DNA from: CBDDFV01 sp965227335
GTDB taxonomy: Bacteria; Planctomycetota; Phycisphaerae; Phycisphaerales; SM1A02
Assembly (NCBI GenBank): GCA_965227335.1
Contig: CBDDFV010000010.1
Location: 248,001-312,000, forward strand
Direction: 5' to 3'
Length of the DNA stretch: 64,000 bases
Shown here: piece after piece, positions 52,786 through 62,029 of the stretch
Layout of the letters: each line of letters opens with the position of its first letter
How positions within the stretch are numbered: the stretch's first letter is position 1
Notes under the pieces: model-generated
Seen by the model: the letters and a program-made list of their open reading frames with translations, nothing else
Database searches by the model: none
What the model was told of the DNA's origin: nothing
Made by a program: the position numbers and the translations under genes

Positions 52786-53434
52786 CCTCGTCGAGGGAGC
52801 CCGTGAGGCCGAGCGAGATCTGGAAGGCGAGTTGTTCGAGCGCGACGGAGAAGTCGACGCTGGTGACGGCCACGGCGTCGTGCACATCGAGACGCACCGG
52901 CGCGAAGTTGAGGATGCCGGTGACGCCCGCCTCGATCAGCTCGTCGGCGACGTCCTGGGCGACCTCCGCCGGCACCGCGAGCACGCCGATGCGGATCTCG
53001 CGTTCGGCGATGATCTCAGTGAGATCGCTCATCGGACGCACGCGATGGCCGGCGATCTCGCGTCCGATGATGTCCGGGTCGGCGTCGAAGACCGCGACGA
53101 CTTCGAAGCCCTTGCGCTGAAAGCGGCCGTAGGCCATCACGGCGCGGCCGATGTTGCCGGCCCCGACGACCGCCGCGTTCCACTTGCGGTCCGTCCCGAG
53201 GATCTTCCTGAGTTCGCGGATCAGTTCCGCCACGCGGTAGCCGACGCCGGGGTGGCCGAACTGTCCGAAGTAGGCGAGGTCCTTGCGGACCTGGGCGTCG
53301 GTGAGGCCGAGGGCCTGGCCGAGTCCCTTCGAACTGATCGTCTCCTGCTGGTGCGCGCTGCGTGACTCGAGTTCGCGCAGATACAGACTCAGACGCTTGA
53401 CAGTGGGACGCGGAATGCGGGGGCGGGAGGACAT
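52766..53434 (-). CDS. rex: Redox-sensing transcriptional repressor Rex
   Basis: 222 residues. The N-terminal winged helix (PRPTVKRLSLYLRELESRSA, SKGLGQALGLTDAQVRKDLA) is followed by a Rossmann domain with AAVVGAGNIGRAVMAY and VVAVFDADPDIIGRE, and the C-terminal domain-swapped helix. Rex releases its DNA sites when NADH rises and controls fermentation and respiration genes. It heads an operon with ispF and an HD-type hydrolase; the first genes overlap. The predicted operator was not searched for systematically. Confidence 0.95.
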   Translation of the reverse strand: MSSRPRIPRPTVKRLSLYLRELESRSAHQQETISSKGLGQALGLTDAQVRKDLAYFGQFGHPGVGYRVAELIRELRKILGTDRKWNAAVVGAGNIGRAVMAYGRFQRKGFEVVAVFDADPDIIGREIAGHRVRPMSDLTEIIAEREIRIGVLAVPAEVAQDVADELIEAGVTGILNFAPVRLDVHDAVAVTSVDFSVALEQLAFQISLGLTGSLDEDERDAV

Positions 53435-53559
53435 CGGCGATGGGACCGGAGGGGGCGGGCCGGGCGACCCGGGAAAGCGGGGAGTGTAGCAGACCCGGCG
53501 GGCGATCGATGGCCCCGAAACAACGCCGCGCCCCGTCCGGCACGGGGTAGGATGACGTC

Positions 53560-54222
53560 ATGGTCGACCCCGCCGCATCGGATGATCGCCGCCGGCTCTT
53601 CGACACGTGGTCGGCGCAGTATGACGCGGCGGTCCGGGCGACGGACGGGGCGGGGGACTTTCCGTTCGCGGGGTACGACGAGGTGCTGGACTGCATCGTG
53701 GCCACGAGCGGCGCCGGGTCAGGGATGGACGTGCTGGACGTGGGAACCGGCACGGGCAATCTCGCCGCCCGTCTGACGACGACCGGGTGTCGCGTGTGGG
53801 TGAGCGATTTCTCGCGGGCGATGCTCGACGCCGCGCGATCGAAACTGCCGGACGCCCACGCGTTCGTGGAGGCGGATCTGCTCGCGGCGTGGCCGCCGGT
53901 GCTGGACGGGCCGTTCGATCGGATCGTTTCGGCGTACGTCTTTCACGAGTTTCCCGACGAGGAGAAGCTGCGCATCCTCGCCGACGCCGCGCACCGACTG
54001 ACGCCGGACGGGCGGATCGTGATCGGCGACGTGGCGTTCGACGACGAGGACGCCCGCGGGCGTGCGCGCGAGCGGTGGCGGGACCAGTGGGATGACGATG
54101 AGCATTACTGGAGCGCGGCGTGGGCGGCGGCGTCGGCGTCCACGATCGGACTGACGGTCGCGTGGACGCGGGTCTCTTCGTGCGCGGGCGTGTTCATCCT
54201 CGAGCGGGCGGCGTCGGCCTGA
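53560..54222 (+). CDS. YrrT-like SAM-dependent methyltransferase
   Basis: 220 residues. The start RRLFDTWSAQYDAAV followed by FAGYDEVLDCIV resembles the N terminus of YrrT-type proteins, where FDxWAxxYDxxV is conserved. Class I motifs are MDVLDVGTGTGNLAARL, VWVSDFSRAMLDAAR, FVEADLLAA, DRIVSAYVFHEFPDEEKL and LTPDGRIVIGDVAF. In Bacillus, yrrT sits with methionine salvage genes; here metF follows 50 bases later on the same strand, which supports a link to one-carbon or SAM metabolism. Confidence 0.8.
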   Translation: MVDPAASDDRRRLFDTWSAQYDAAVRATDGAGDFPFAGYDEVLDCIVATSGAGSGMDVLDVGTGTGNLAARLTTTGCRVWVSDFSRAMLDAARSKLPDAHAFVEADLLAAWPPVLDGPFDRIVSAYVFHEFPDEEKLRILADAAHRLTPDGRIVIGDVAFDDEDARGRARERWRDQWDDDEHYWSAAWAAASASTIGLTVAWTRVSSCAGVFILERAASA

Positions 54223-54272
54223 GGACGGACGCGGCGGGTCGGCCCCGGGCCGTCGTGCTAGGATGGACGACG

Positions 54273-55187
54273 ATGCACATCGCCGACATTTTCCAGCGCG
54301 ACCGAACGACCTTCAGCTTCGAGTTCTTCCCCCCGAAGACCGACACGGGCTGGGATGCGCTGCACCAGCGTCTCCGCGACTTCGAACGTCTCGCCCCTTC
54401 GTTCGTATCCGTGACCTACGGGGCCGGGGGGTCGACCCGGGACCGGACGCACGGACTGGTGGAGGATCTGCACCGCAACACGAAGCTCGATCCGATCCCC
54501 CATCTCACCTGTGTCGCTCACGGCGAGGGGGACATCAATGCGATTCTCGAACGATATGCGAAGGCGGGCGTCAGCAACATTCTCGCCCTGCGCGGCGACA
54601 TGCCGCAGGACGCGGACTACGACGCATCACATGATGCGTTCCGGTACGCCGCCGACCTGGTTCGATTCATTCGACAGTTCAACGAGCGGGGCGTGCACGC
54701 GGATTCGCGCGGCTTCGGCGTCGGCGTGGCGGGGTTCCCCGAGGGGCATCCCGAAACGCCCAACCGACTGCGGCAGATGGACCATCTCAAGGCGAAGGTC
54801 GATGCGGGCGTCGATTACATCTGCACGCAGATGTTCTTCGACAACAACGCGTTTCACGACTGGCGCGAGGTGTGCGAGGTCCACGGCGTGACGCAGCCGA
54901 TCATCGCCGGGGTGATGCCGATCACGTCGATCGCGGGAATGAAGCGGATGGCGGAGCTGGCCGCGGGCACGAACTTTCCGGCCCGGCTCCAGCGGAAGAT
55001 CTATCAGGTGCAGGACGATCCGGAGGCGGTGCGCAGCGTCGGCGTGCACTGGGCCACGGAACAGTGCTGGGACCTGCTCGAGAACAACGTCTCGGGCATC
55101 CACTTCTATACGCTCAATCAGTCGGAAGCGACCCTGCGGATCTTCGAGACGCTCGGGGCCAAGGACGCGACGTCACTCCGTTCGTGA
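54273..55187 (+). CDS. metF: 5,10-methylenetetrahydrofolate reductase
   Basis: The ATG at 54273 (MHIADIFQRDRTTFSFEFF) gives 304 residues, standard for MetF. It reduces methylenetetrahydrofolate to methyltetrahydrofolate with FAD. Signatures are FSFEFFPPKTDTGWD, FVSVTYGAGGSTRDRTHG, LDPIPHLTCVAHGEGDI, GVSNILALRGDMPQ, VAGFPEGHPE, DYICTQMFFDNNAF and GVMPITS. It is downstream of the YrrT-like methyltransferase gene. Its 3' end overlaps that of the convergent adaptor gene by 15 bases. Confidence 0.97.
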   Translation: MHIADIFQRDRTTFSFEFFPPKTDTGWDALHQRLRDFERLAPSFVSVTYGAGGSTRDRTHGLVEDLHRNTKLDPIPHLTCVAHGEGDINAILERYAKAGVSNILALRGDMPQDADYDASHDAFRYAADLVRFIRQFNERGVHADSRGFGVGVAGFPEGHPETPNRLRQMDHLKAKVDAGVDYICTQMFFDNNAFHDWREVCEVHGVTQPIIAGVMPITSIAGMKRMAELAAGTNFPARLQRKIYQVQDDPEAVRSVGVHWATEQCWDLLENNVSGIHFYTLNQSEATLRIFETLGAKDATSLRS

Positions 55188-56996
55188 CGCGGCGGGCTCG
55201 GCGGGTTCGACCGGTTCCGACGCAACCGGAGCGCCGGCGCCCGACGAGTCTTCCTCATCGTCCGACGTCGGCGCGGCGGCCGCCCGTTGCTCGGCCGCGG
55301 CGGACGCGGGACGCGCACGCTCGGCCCGCTGCGTTCGATCCGCATCAGCCGTCGACGCGTCAGCGGCCGGCTCGGCGTTGGCGACCCGGGCCGGGGTGTT
55401 CGCGGTCGGCGGACGCCGGCGGGCGACCGCGGGCGTATCAGCGGGATCGAGCGTGCTCGTGATCTCACCCGCGCTCGGCTCGCGGAGCAGCACCGCGTCG
55501 CCTTCGGACAGTCCGGCGATGATCTCGATGGACGTTTCGGATGCGCGGCCGAGCTCCACCGCCTTCTGGGCGTAACCGCCGCTGTCCGGCACGTACACGA
55601 ACGCCTGCGGACCATTGCGGAACACGCTTTGCACGGGCACATGGATCGCGTTCTCGACCCGATCGACAAAGATGTCCGCCTTGCAACGCATCGACGGCTT
55701 CAGGCCGAGACCCCTGGTGTTCTTGAGTGCGACGCGGACCGTGTAATCGCGCCGGTTGGGATCGCGCCAGCCGCCGGACTCCGCGAGCACGCCGACGCCC
55801 AGGACTTCGCCCTCGAGGAACGTATCGGGCAATGCATCGGAACGGACGATCGCCCGCTGGCCGGGCTCGATCAGACCGCTGAGCGCCTCGTTGACCTTGA
55901 CGTTGGCGATCATCTCGGAGGTGTCGGGCAGCACGATGACGGTCTGGTTGCGACGGATCTCGCGGCCGACTTCCAGCGTGTCGTCGTCGCGACGACGGTC
56001 GCGGTCGAGACTCGAGGCGTAGACGACCAGCCCCTGCGACGGCGCGGTGACGACGCAGTGTTCAAGCTGCGACTGCGCTTCGGCGAGACGCTCCTCCCGA
56101 AGTTCGACGCGATCTTCCTTGGCGCGCACTTCCGCCTGCTCGCGATTCGTTTCGATTTCGTTCTCACGGACGAGCTGGTCGAGAAACGCCTCGGCCTGGC
56201 GCAGCGCGGAGAGACGAATCTCGCGTTCGCGTTCGCGGGTGTACTCCTCGTAGACCTTCTCAGCAAGGATCGCCTGCTTGAGTCGCGACTCGGCTTCGAT
56301 CATCGCGATCCGGTCCCGTTCATACTCATCGCGGGAGATGAACTCCTGCTCCACGAGTTTCTGGGCCTCGTCGAATTTTTCCTTGAGACGATCCCGGTTG
56401 ATCGACGCGGTTTCCTTGTCGAGGGCGAGCTGCTGACGACGGCTGACGTCGTCGCCCTCCTCCCACGCCTTCAACGCGAGCTCGGCGAGCTTGACCTCGA
56501 GTCTCGCGTCTTCTTCAGAAGTGGCGGCCTTCTTGAGCTGGATCTCCAGCCGCGCTTCCGCGGAGACGAGGTCGAGCTGGGCCTGGCTGAGGGCGTCTTC
56601 ACGATCCTTGATCGTGTCGATGATTTCCTTGTCGGCGAGACGGAAGAGGACGTCGCCGGTCTCGGCGTACGAGCCCTCCTCCACGATCTCGGTGAGGATC
56701 GAGCGGGATTCGAGTTGATTGCGGACTTCGATCTTGCGGAGCGCGTCGAGTTCGCCCGTCATGGGAATGACGACATCAAAATCGCCACGCGAGGCGACGG
56801 CGAGATCGGCTGCGGAGACCGAAACACCGTCCCCATCCGACGGCCGCATCCACAGCAATGCCGCGCCGACCACCGCGATCACACCCAACACCACCAGCAC
56901 AATCGTGCCGGCACCGCCACGACAGGGGTGGCCCGCACGCCGACTGGTCATATGTCTTCGAATCCGATAATGCACGATCTCTGCCTCAATATTCAT
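55173..56996 (-). CDS. Periplasmic adaptor (membrane fusion) protein of an efflux or secretion system
   Basis: 607 residues from the ATG at 56996; ATG 56951 (MTSRRAGH) is also possible. One helix at ~30-48 is followed by a HlyD/MacA-type core: TGELDALRKIEVRNQ, GSYAETGDVLFRLADKEI, a long coiled-coil hairpin (~115-310, with Glu/Arg-rich repeats), the lipoyl half CVVTAPSQGLVVY, beta-barrel (VIVLPDTSEMIANVKVNEAL, GWRDPNRRDYTVRVALK) and a membrane-proximal domain. An Ala/Pro/Glu-rich ~90-residue tail ends it. The upstream gene encodes the outer-membrane channel, but no ABC or RND pump follows. It overlaps the metF 3' end by 15 bases. Confidence 0.9.
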   Translation of the reverse strand: MNIEAEIVHYRIRRHMTSRRAGHPCRGGAGTIVLVVLGVIAVVGAALLWMRPSDGDGVSVSAADLAVASRGDFDVVIPMTGELDALRKIEVRNQLESRSILTEIVEEGSYAETGDVLFRLADKEIIDTIKDREDALSQAQLDLVSAEARLEIQLKKAATSEEDARLEVKLAELALKAWEEGDDVSRRQQLALDKETASINRDRLKEKFDEAQKLVEQEFISRDEYERDRIAMIEAESRLKQAILAEKVYEEYTREREREIRLSALRQAEAFLDQLVRENEIETNREQAEVRAKEDRVELREERLAEAQSQLEHCVVTAPSQGLVVYASSLDRDRRRDDDTLEVGREIRRNQTVIVLPDTSEMIANVKVNEALSGLIEPGQRAIVRSDALPDTFLEGEVLGVGVLAESGGWRDPNRRDYTVRVALKNTRGLGLKPSMRCKADIFVDRVENAIHVPVQSVFRNGPQAFVYVPDSGGYAQKAVELGRASETSIEIIAGLSEGDAVLLREPSAGEITSTLDPADTPAVARRRPPTANTPARVANAEPAADASTADADRTQRAERARPASAAAEQRAAAAPTSDDEEDSSGAGAPVASEPVEPAEPAASRTE

Positions 56997-57112
56997 GATC
57001 TCGTCCTCTTTGCCACCGATCTTCCGCCTTCCCTGGCGGGGATCGAGATCTGCGCAATGGATCGCCCGTTGGCAATGTCGGCCGTCCCACTATTCTAACG
57101 CGACTACGACCC

Positions 57113-58987
57113 TCAAGATTCGGTGGATTCAGCCGATCCGTCGGGGTTTTGCGGATCGGGGTCGCGTCCGGGCGGATCGGGGACGAACGGCCGGAGCGGA
57201 TTGGCCCCCATGCCGGGGAGGGGCTGGAGCTGGCCGTCGGGCTGGACGCGGAGCTGACCGGTGGTGAGCAGGTAGTCGAGGATGGCGACCTGGAGATCGC
57301 GAGCCGCGCGATCGCGTCGGTCGCGTGCTTCGAGGAGCTGGTCGGCCGCTTCCGAGCGGTCGCGTGCGGTGGAGCGGTCGATCGCGGCGTTGATGGACTC
57401 CTGGCGTCGCTCGGAGACACGGACGTTCTCCTCCTGCACCTGGAGGCTGAAGCGGGACCGCTGGATGTCGCGGACGGCGGCGCGCACGAGGACCGCGACG
57501 TTGTCGCGAAACTCCTCGTAGTTGCGGATCGACTGTTCGAGCCGGATCTGCTGTTCGCGGAGGGAGAGGCGTTCGATCTCCCGGTCGAGCGGCAGGCCGA
57601 AGGTCACGCCCGCCTCGAACTCGACCTCGCCGGGATCAAAGCGGAGGCCGGCGCGTTCGCGGTCGGGGTCGGTCGGCAGTTCGATGGAGCCGGAGAGATC
57701 GAGGTCGGGGAGGAGTTCGTTCTTCGCGATCTCGAGTCCGCGGTAGGCGTCCTCGACGCGGTCGCGCTGGGTCTGCAGGTCGAGCCGGTACTGGAGGGCG
57801 AGCTTGACGGCGACGTCCTGACTGATGTCGGGCGACGGCAGGGTGGGCAGCGTGGTGTCGATGTCGAGGTCGACGTCGGGGGAAAGGCCGAGCCGGATCT
57901 TGAACGCATCGAGCGCGATGCGGAGGCTTTCGAGCTGTCCCGAGAGGGAGTCGCGCTGGAAGAGGACGTTCTGCTCCGCGCGGATCGCCTGGAACGGATC
58001 CTGCCGGCCTGAACGCACGAGCGCGCGTTCCCGGGCTTCAAGGTCGATGAGGGTTTCGAGCTGGCGGCGGCCGTTCTCGACCTGCTGCTTCTGCACGACG
58101 AGGGACAGGAAGTCGCGGGCGATGTCGAAGATGAGTTCGCGTCGCGCGCGCTCGAAGCGGCGGGCGGCGTAGACAAGGTCGCGCTCCGTCTGGATGCGGG
58201 GCTCGCGGGCGGAGATTCCGGCCCCGCGCAGCAGCGGCACATCCGCTTCGAGGATGATCCGCGCGCTTTGCGCGTTCTCGCCGGCGACCCGCTGGTGGAG
58301 ATCCTGGCTCGCCTGGGCGAGCAGCCGCGCCGAGACGTTCCCGCCGTACGGCAGCCGCTGGGTGACGCCGAGATCGTTGACGACGGTGGCCGTCGAATCG
58401 AAGAGGTAGTCGTCGCCATCCGCCGAGACGTTGGCGATGACGTCGTTGAAGAAACGGGGCCCCCACCGATGCCGTTCGATCAACAGGCGGATCGCGGCGA
58501 GGACGTATTCCTCCTCGGCGAACTTGTATTCGCGGCTGTTCTCGAACGCGAGTCCCCAGGCGCCTTCGAGATCAAGCAGAACGACGTCGTCGGTCGGATC
58601 CTCTTCCTCCAGTCGGAGGGAGACCTTCTCGGCCTCGTCGACGGGGTCGAAGGTGAGTTCGCCGGGACCCGGATTGACCGACGACGGCGATTCGGACGCG
58701 TAGCCTTCGAACGACATGCCGGGCGGGGCGTCGGGATCGCCGAGTCGCCAGCGTTCGTTCCGAGGCGTGACGGCGTCGCCGGCGAGATCGTCGGTCGTGT
58801 CGTCAAGCAGCGCTTCGATGCGTTTGTCGACGCCGCTCAGACCCGATTCGCAGCCGGCGAGGGTCCCGAAGCCCAGGCCGAGCGTGAGGCCGGCGACGGC
58901 GGGGACGACGTGGCGCCGCCGGGAGCGACGGGGGTCGGGACAGCGACGGGGATGATTGTGATCCGGGGGCGCGCCGTGGTCTTGCAT
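57113..58987 (-). CDS. TolC-type outer-membrane efflux lipoprotein
   Basis: The ATG at 58987 gives 624 residues. A lipobox is visible at GLGFGTLAGCESG (Cys about 46). The body has the internal repeat of outer-membrane factors with long helical hairpins: FENSREYKFAEEEYVLAAIR, NVSARLLAQASQDLHQ, ARRELIFDIARDFLSLVVQK, LALQYRLDLQTQRDRVEDAY, GLEIAKNELLPDLDLSGS and FRDNVAVLVRAAVRDIQRSR. It forms the channel for the adaptor encoded next (117-base gap). It is longer than typical TolC (about 470 residues) because of an acidic N-terminal segment. The pump component is missing in the window. Confidence 0.88.
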   Translation of the reverse strand: MQDHGAPPDHNHPRRCPDPRRSRRRHVVPAVAGLTLGLGFGTLAGCESGLSGVDKRIEALLDDTTDDLAGDAVTPRNERWRLGDPDAPPGMSFEGYASESPSSVNPGPGELTFDPVDEAEKVSLRLEEEDPTDDVVLLDLEGAWGLAFENSREYKFAEEEYVLAAIRLLIERHRWGPRFFNDVIANVSADGDDYLFDSTATVVNDLGVTQRLPYGGNVSARLLAQASQDLHQRVAGENAQSARIILEADVPLLRGAGISAREPRIQTERDLVYAARRFERARRELIFDIARDFLSLVVQKQQVENGRRQLETLIDLEARERALVRSGRQDPFQAIRAEQNVLFQRDSLSGQLESLRIALDAFKIRLGLSPDVDLDIDTTLPTLPSPDISQDVAVKLALQYRLDLQTQRDRVEDAYRGLEIAKNELLPDLDLSGSIELPTDPDRERAGLRFDPGEVEFEAGVTFGLPLDREIERLSLREQQIRLEQSIRNYEEFRDNVAVLVRAAVRDIQRSRFSLQVQEENVRVSERRQESINAAIDRSTARDRSEAADQLLEARDRRDRAARDLQVAILDYLLTTGQLRVQPDGQLQPLPGMGANPLRPFVPDPPGRDPDPQNPDGSAESTES

Positions 58988-59257
58988 AGCCACACAGTAG
59001 GCCGTCCCGGCCGGCCGGGTCCGGCCCGCCGGAGGAGGAAAATCGACGTCGGCGGGGGCGCTGTCGCTGACTCCGGGGGGCCGGTACACTCGTGGCGATT
59101 CCTGAATCCGCCGCCGCGCCCGCGCTCGAACTCCCTTTCCCGGGCTTCGATTCGGGGGATTTCCGGGGAGTTCGCGGCGTCAGGCGGATGTTTGCCGGCG
59201 CTCTCGCCCAATCCGGACGGACTTCGTCCGCATGATCAGTCAGAAAGACCTTTCCTC

Positions 59258-62029
59258 ATGCCGACCCTCGGCTACGACGCGCTGACCTTCCTGTCCGACA
59301 ACCGTCGCCTCTGGCTGCTCGGGGGAGAACTCCATTACGCCCGCATTCACCCTTCGGACTGGGCGGCTCGGATCGCGGATGTCCGTCAGGCGGGCCTGAA
59401 CACGGTGGTGGTGGTGTGCCCGTGGATGGTTCACGAGCCGCGGGCGGACCGCTTCACCTTTGACGGCGGGGCGGATGTCGCGTCGTTCATCCGGATGTGC
59501 GGCGAGGCGGGTCTGCAGGTGGTGGTGCGGGTCGGTCCGTACGTGGGCGGGGCGTACAGCGGGGGCGGTCTCCCGAACTGGTTCACGGACGACCCGGCCC
59601 TGCGCCCTCGCGAATCGAACGAACTGGGCGTGGAGCGGGTGAGTCGGTACCTCCACGAACTGCTGGGCCAGATCGTGGATCTGCAGGCGTCGGACGGCGG
59701 CCCGATCGTCCTCGTGCAGGCGGAGCACGGGTGGACGTGCGGCAACCAGGCGGAGGCGGACGTCTACCTCCGTGAGATTCTGCGAATGATCCGCGAGGCG
59801 GGATTCGAGACGCCGATCATCAACGCCAACGATCTGTGGCAGCGGTTCCCCGACACGATCGACACCTGGCGGGGCCGGGACGACCTCTTCTCGTCGATGC
59901 GTCAGTTGCGGGAGGTGAGTCCGGAGTCGCCGATCCTGCTGTCGGTGTACGACGTGGCGTCGCCGCTCTCGTGGGGCGACGCACCCGAGCGCGCCCTCAC
60001 GCCCGAGGGCGTGATGCGGGGGCTGGGCGAGGTGATCGCGGCGGGCGGCCAGGCGTTCATCACGCCGTTCCACGGCGGCGTCAATTTCGGCGTGCTGGCG
60101 GGACGGGGGCCGGGCGGGCCGGACGATTTCCTCACCCCGGCCGGGGCCGCGTTCGCGCCGCTGGGCGAGGCGGGCGCGCGGGGGCGAACGTACCGGCTCA
60201 TCAAGCGGCTCGCCACGTTCGCGACGCATTTCCAGCATGTGCTCGGCGATCTCGATCCTGACTTCCAGCCGGTGACGCAGGACCTCGACGCGATCGACGA
60301 GGCGCCGGGACGGGTGGTGGTCGCCCCGACCCGCGGCGCCCAGGGGTCGGTGGTGTTCGTCTTCGCGGCGAAGGACGCGACCGACACGAAGACGACGCTG
60401 CTCCTCACCGACGGGGCGCGGATGCCGATTCACTTCGCGGACCAGCCGGTCGCGTGGTATCCCCTCGACGTGGACCTGCACGGGGCGGGTCGGCTCGATT
60501 ACACGAACGTCACGCCTTACGCGCTGGTCGATCGGTCGGTGCTCGTGCTCTACGGGCCGGAGAAGTCGACCGCGCTGCTTTCAATCGACGACGCGCCGAT
60601 CGAAACGACGATCCCGGGCGGTCAGAAGCCGGTCGTGATCGAGCATCACAACCTCAAGGTCGTGCTCTGCAACCCGAAACAGATCGACGCGTGCTACGTG
60701 GACGAGACATCGGTGTACGTCGGCGCCTCGGGCATCGACGCGGCGGGCCGGCCGCAGCCGCACGACGACTTCTCGCGGATCACGACGATCACCCGCGACG
60801 GGGTCTCCACCCGCAAGCCAAGCGGGGATCCGCCGACGATCGCGATTGATCCGGACGTCATGCAGCCGCGCGACTGGGAGATCTGCGCGGCGGACGGCTA
60901 CATTGACGCCACGGGCCCGCGGTTCGCCACGCTGGGCGGCCCGGCCTCGCTGGTCGAATGCGGCGCGCACTCCGGCTACGGCTGGTACCGGGTGCGGATC
61001 CGGGCGAAGTCCGCGGGGAAGAAGACGGTGTGGCTGCCGGTGAACGACCGGGCGTCGCTCTTCCTGAACGGCGAAGCGGCGGACGTGATCGGAAGGGGTC
61101 CGGGCGGCGGTCCGCTGGTGACGGAGCTCAAACTCAAGAAGGGCGACAACGATCTCGTGCTGCTCGTCGAAGCGCTGGGGCGTTTCACGAGCGGGGCGGA
61201 CGATATTGATCGCAAGGGTCTGCTCGACCATCCGTACGTCGTCAAGCCGTTCAAGGTCAACAAGCCGAAGCGCGTCGAGGCGGACCCGATCAGTCCGTTC
61301 CTCGTCAAGCCGTACATCCCGAACATCGCGCAGGGTCAGCTGACCATGGGCGATCACCTCGAATGGTCGTTCACGCACGCCCGAAAGAGCCCGATCCTGG
61401 TCGATCTGCGCGGCGACGCGAGCGGCGTGCTGCTGCTCAACGACGAGCCGTTCATGTACATCGGCGGCCGGCACGGAGCGGGGCATGTGCAGTTCCGTCT
61501 GATCCCGGGCGAGACCGAGGTCATGAAGCGTGGACGCAACGTCCTGCGTTTCGCCCCGGATCCGGACGTCGTCGACGATCCCCTCGGCGACATCGAGGCG
61601 GGCGCGACGTTCTATGAGTGCGCCGAGCCGCTGACAGATGATGACGCCTGGTGGTTCGCGCGATGGGAGACGCCGGGCGACGATGATTTTCAGGCCGCGC
61701 CGAAGGCCGCGCGTCGATCGAAGAACGGCGCGCCGATCTGGGCCCGGGCCGCGTTCGACACGCCGGACGGCCACGACGCGGGCGGACTGTGGTTCGACGC
61801 CTCGGGTCTCGGCAAGGGGCGGGTGATCGTCAACGGTCTTGATCTCGGACGTTACTTCGTGACCGACGCGGACGGCCGGAGCGTCGGGCCGCGCATCCGT
61901 TCGTACATTCCGCGGGGCGTGTTGCGCGACGATTCGCCGAACGACCTCGTGATCTTCGACGAGTACGGGCGGTCGCCCGTGAAGACGAAGATCGTCATCG
62001 CGCCCACCGGGGACCTGGACGACGCCTGA
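59258..62029 (+). CDS. GH35-like beta-galactosidase fold protein lacking the catalytic glutamates
   Basis: The ATG at 59258 gives 923 residues; no signal peptide, so likely cytoplasmic. The GH35 TIM barrel is evident: GELHYARIHPSDWAARI, VCPWMVHEPRADRFTFDG (46-70 region), VVRVGPYVGGAYSGGGLPNW and ITPFHGGVNFGVLAG (273-280). Canonical GH35 enzymes use Glu in ENEYG as acid/base and Glu in EFWxGW as nucleophile. Here the first position reads QAEHGW (154-159) with Gly158 at the catalytic Glu, and the second reads LLSVYDVASPLSWG (227-240) without Glu. C-terminal jelly-roll domains remain (~520-920). It may bind glycans or act by another mechanism. Its TGA overlaps the upp ATG. Confidence 0.8.
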   Translation: MPTLGYDALTFLSDNRRLWLLGGELHYARIHPSDWAARIADVRQAGLNTVVVVCPWMVHEPRADRFTFDGGADVASFIRMCGEAGLQVVVRVGPYVGGAYSGGGLPNWFTDDPALRPRESNELGVERVSRYLHELLGQIVDLQASDGGPIVLVQAEHGWTCGNQAEADVYLREILRMIREAGFETPIINANDLWQRFPDTIDTWRGRDDLFSSMRQLREVSPESPILLSVYDVASPLSWGDAPERALTPEGVMRGLGEVIAAGGQAFITPFHGGVNFGVLAGRGPGGPDDFLTPAGAAFAPLGEAGARGRTYRLIKRLATFATHFQHVLGDLDPDFQPVTQDLDAIDEAPGRVVVAPTRGAQGSVVFVFAAKDATDTKTTLLLTDGARMPIHFADQPVAWYPLDVDLHGAGRLDYTNVTPYALVDRSVLVLYGPEKSTALLSIDDAPIETTIPGGQKPVVIEHHNLKVVLCNPKQIDACYVDETSVYVGASGIDAAGRPQPHDDFSRITTITRDGVSTRKPSGDPPTIAIDPDVMQPRDWEICAADGYIDATGPRFATLGGPASLVECGAHSGYGWYRVRIRAKSAGKKTVWLPVNDRASLFLNGEAADVIGRGPGGGPLVTELKLKKGDNDLVLLVEALGRFTSGADDIDRKGLLDHPYVVKPFKVNKPKRVEADPISPFLVKPYIPNIAQGQLTMGDHLEWSFTHARKSPILVDLRGDASGVLLLNDEPFMYIGGRHGAGHVQFRLIPGETEVMKRGRNVLRFAPDPDVVDDPLGDIEAGATFYECAEPLTDDDAWWFARWETPGDDDFQAAPKAARRSKNGAPIWARAAFDTPDGHDAGGLWFDASGLGKGRVIVNGLDLGRYFVTDADGRSVGPRIRSYIPRGVLRDDSPNDLVIFDEYGRSPVKTKIVIAPTGDLDDA

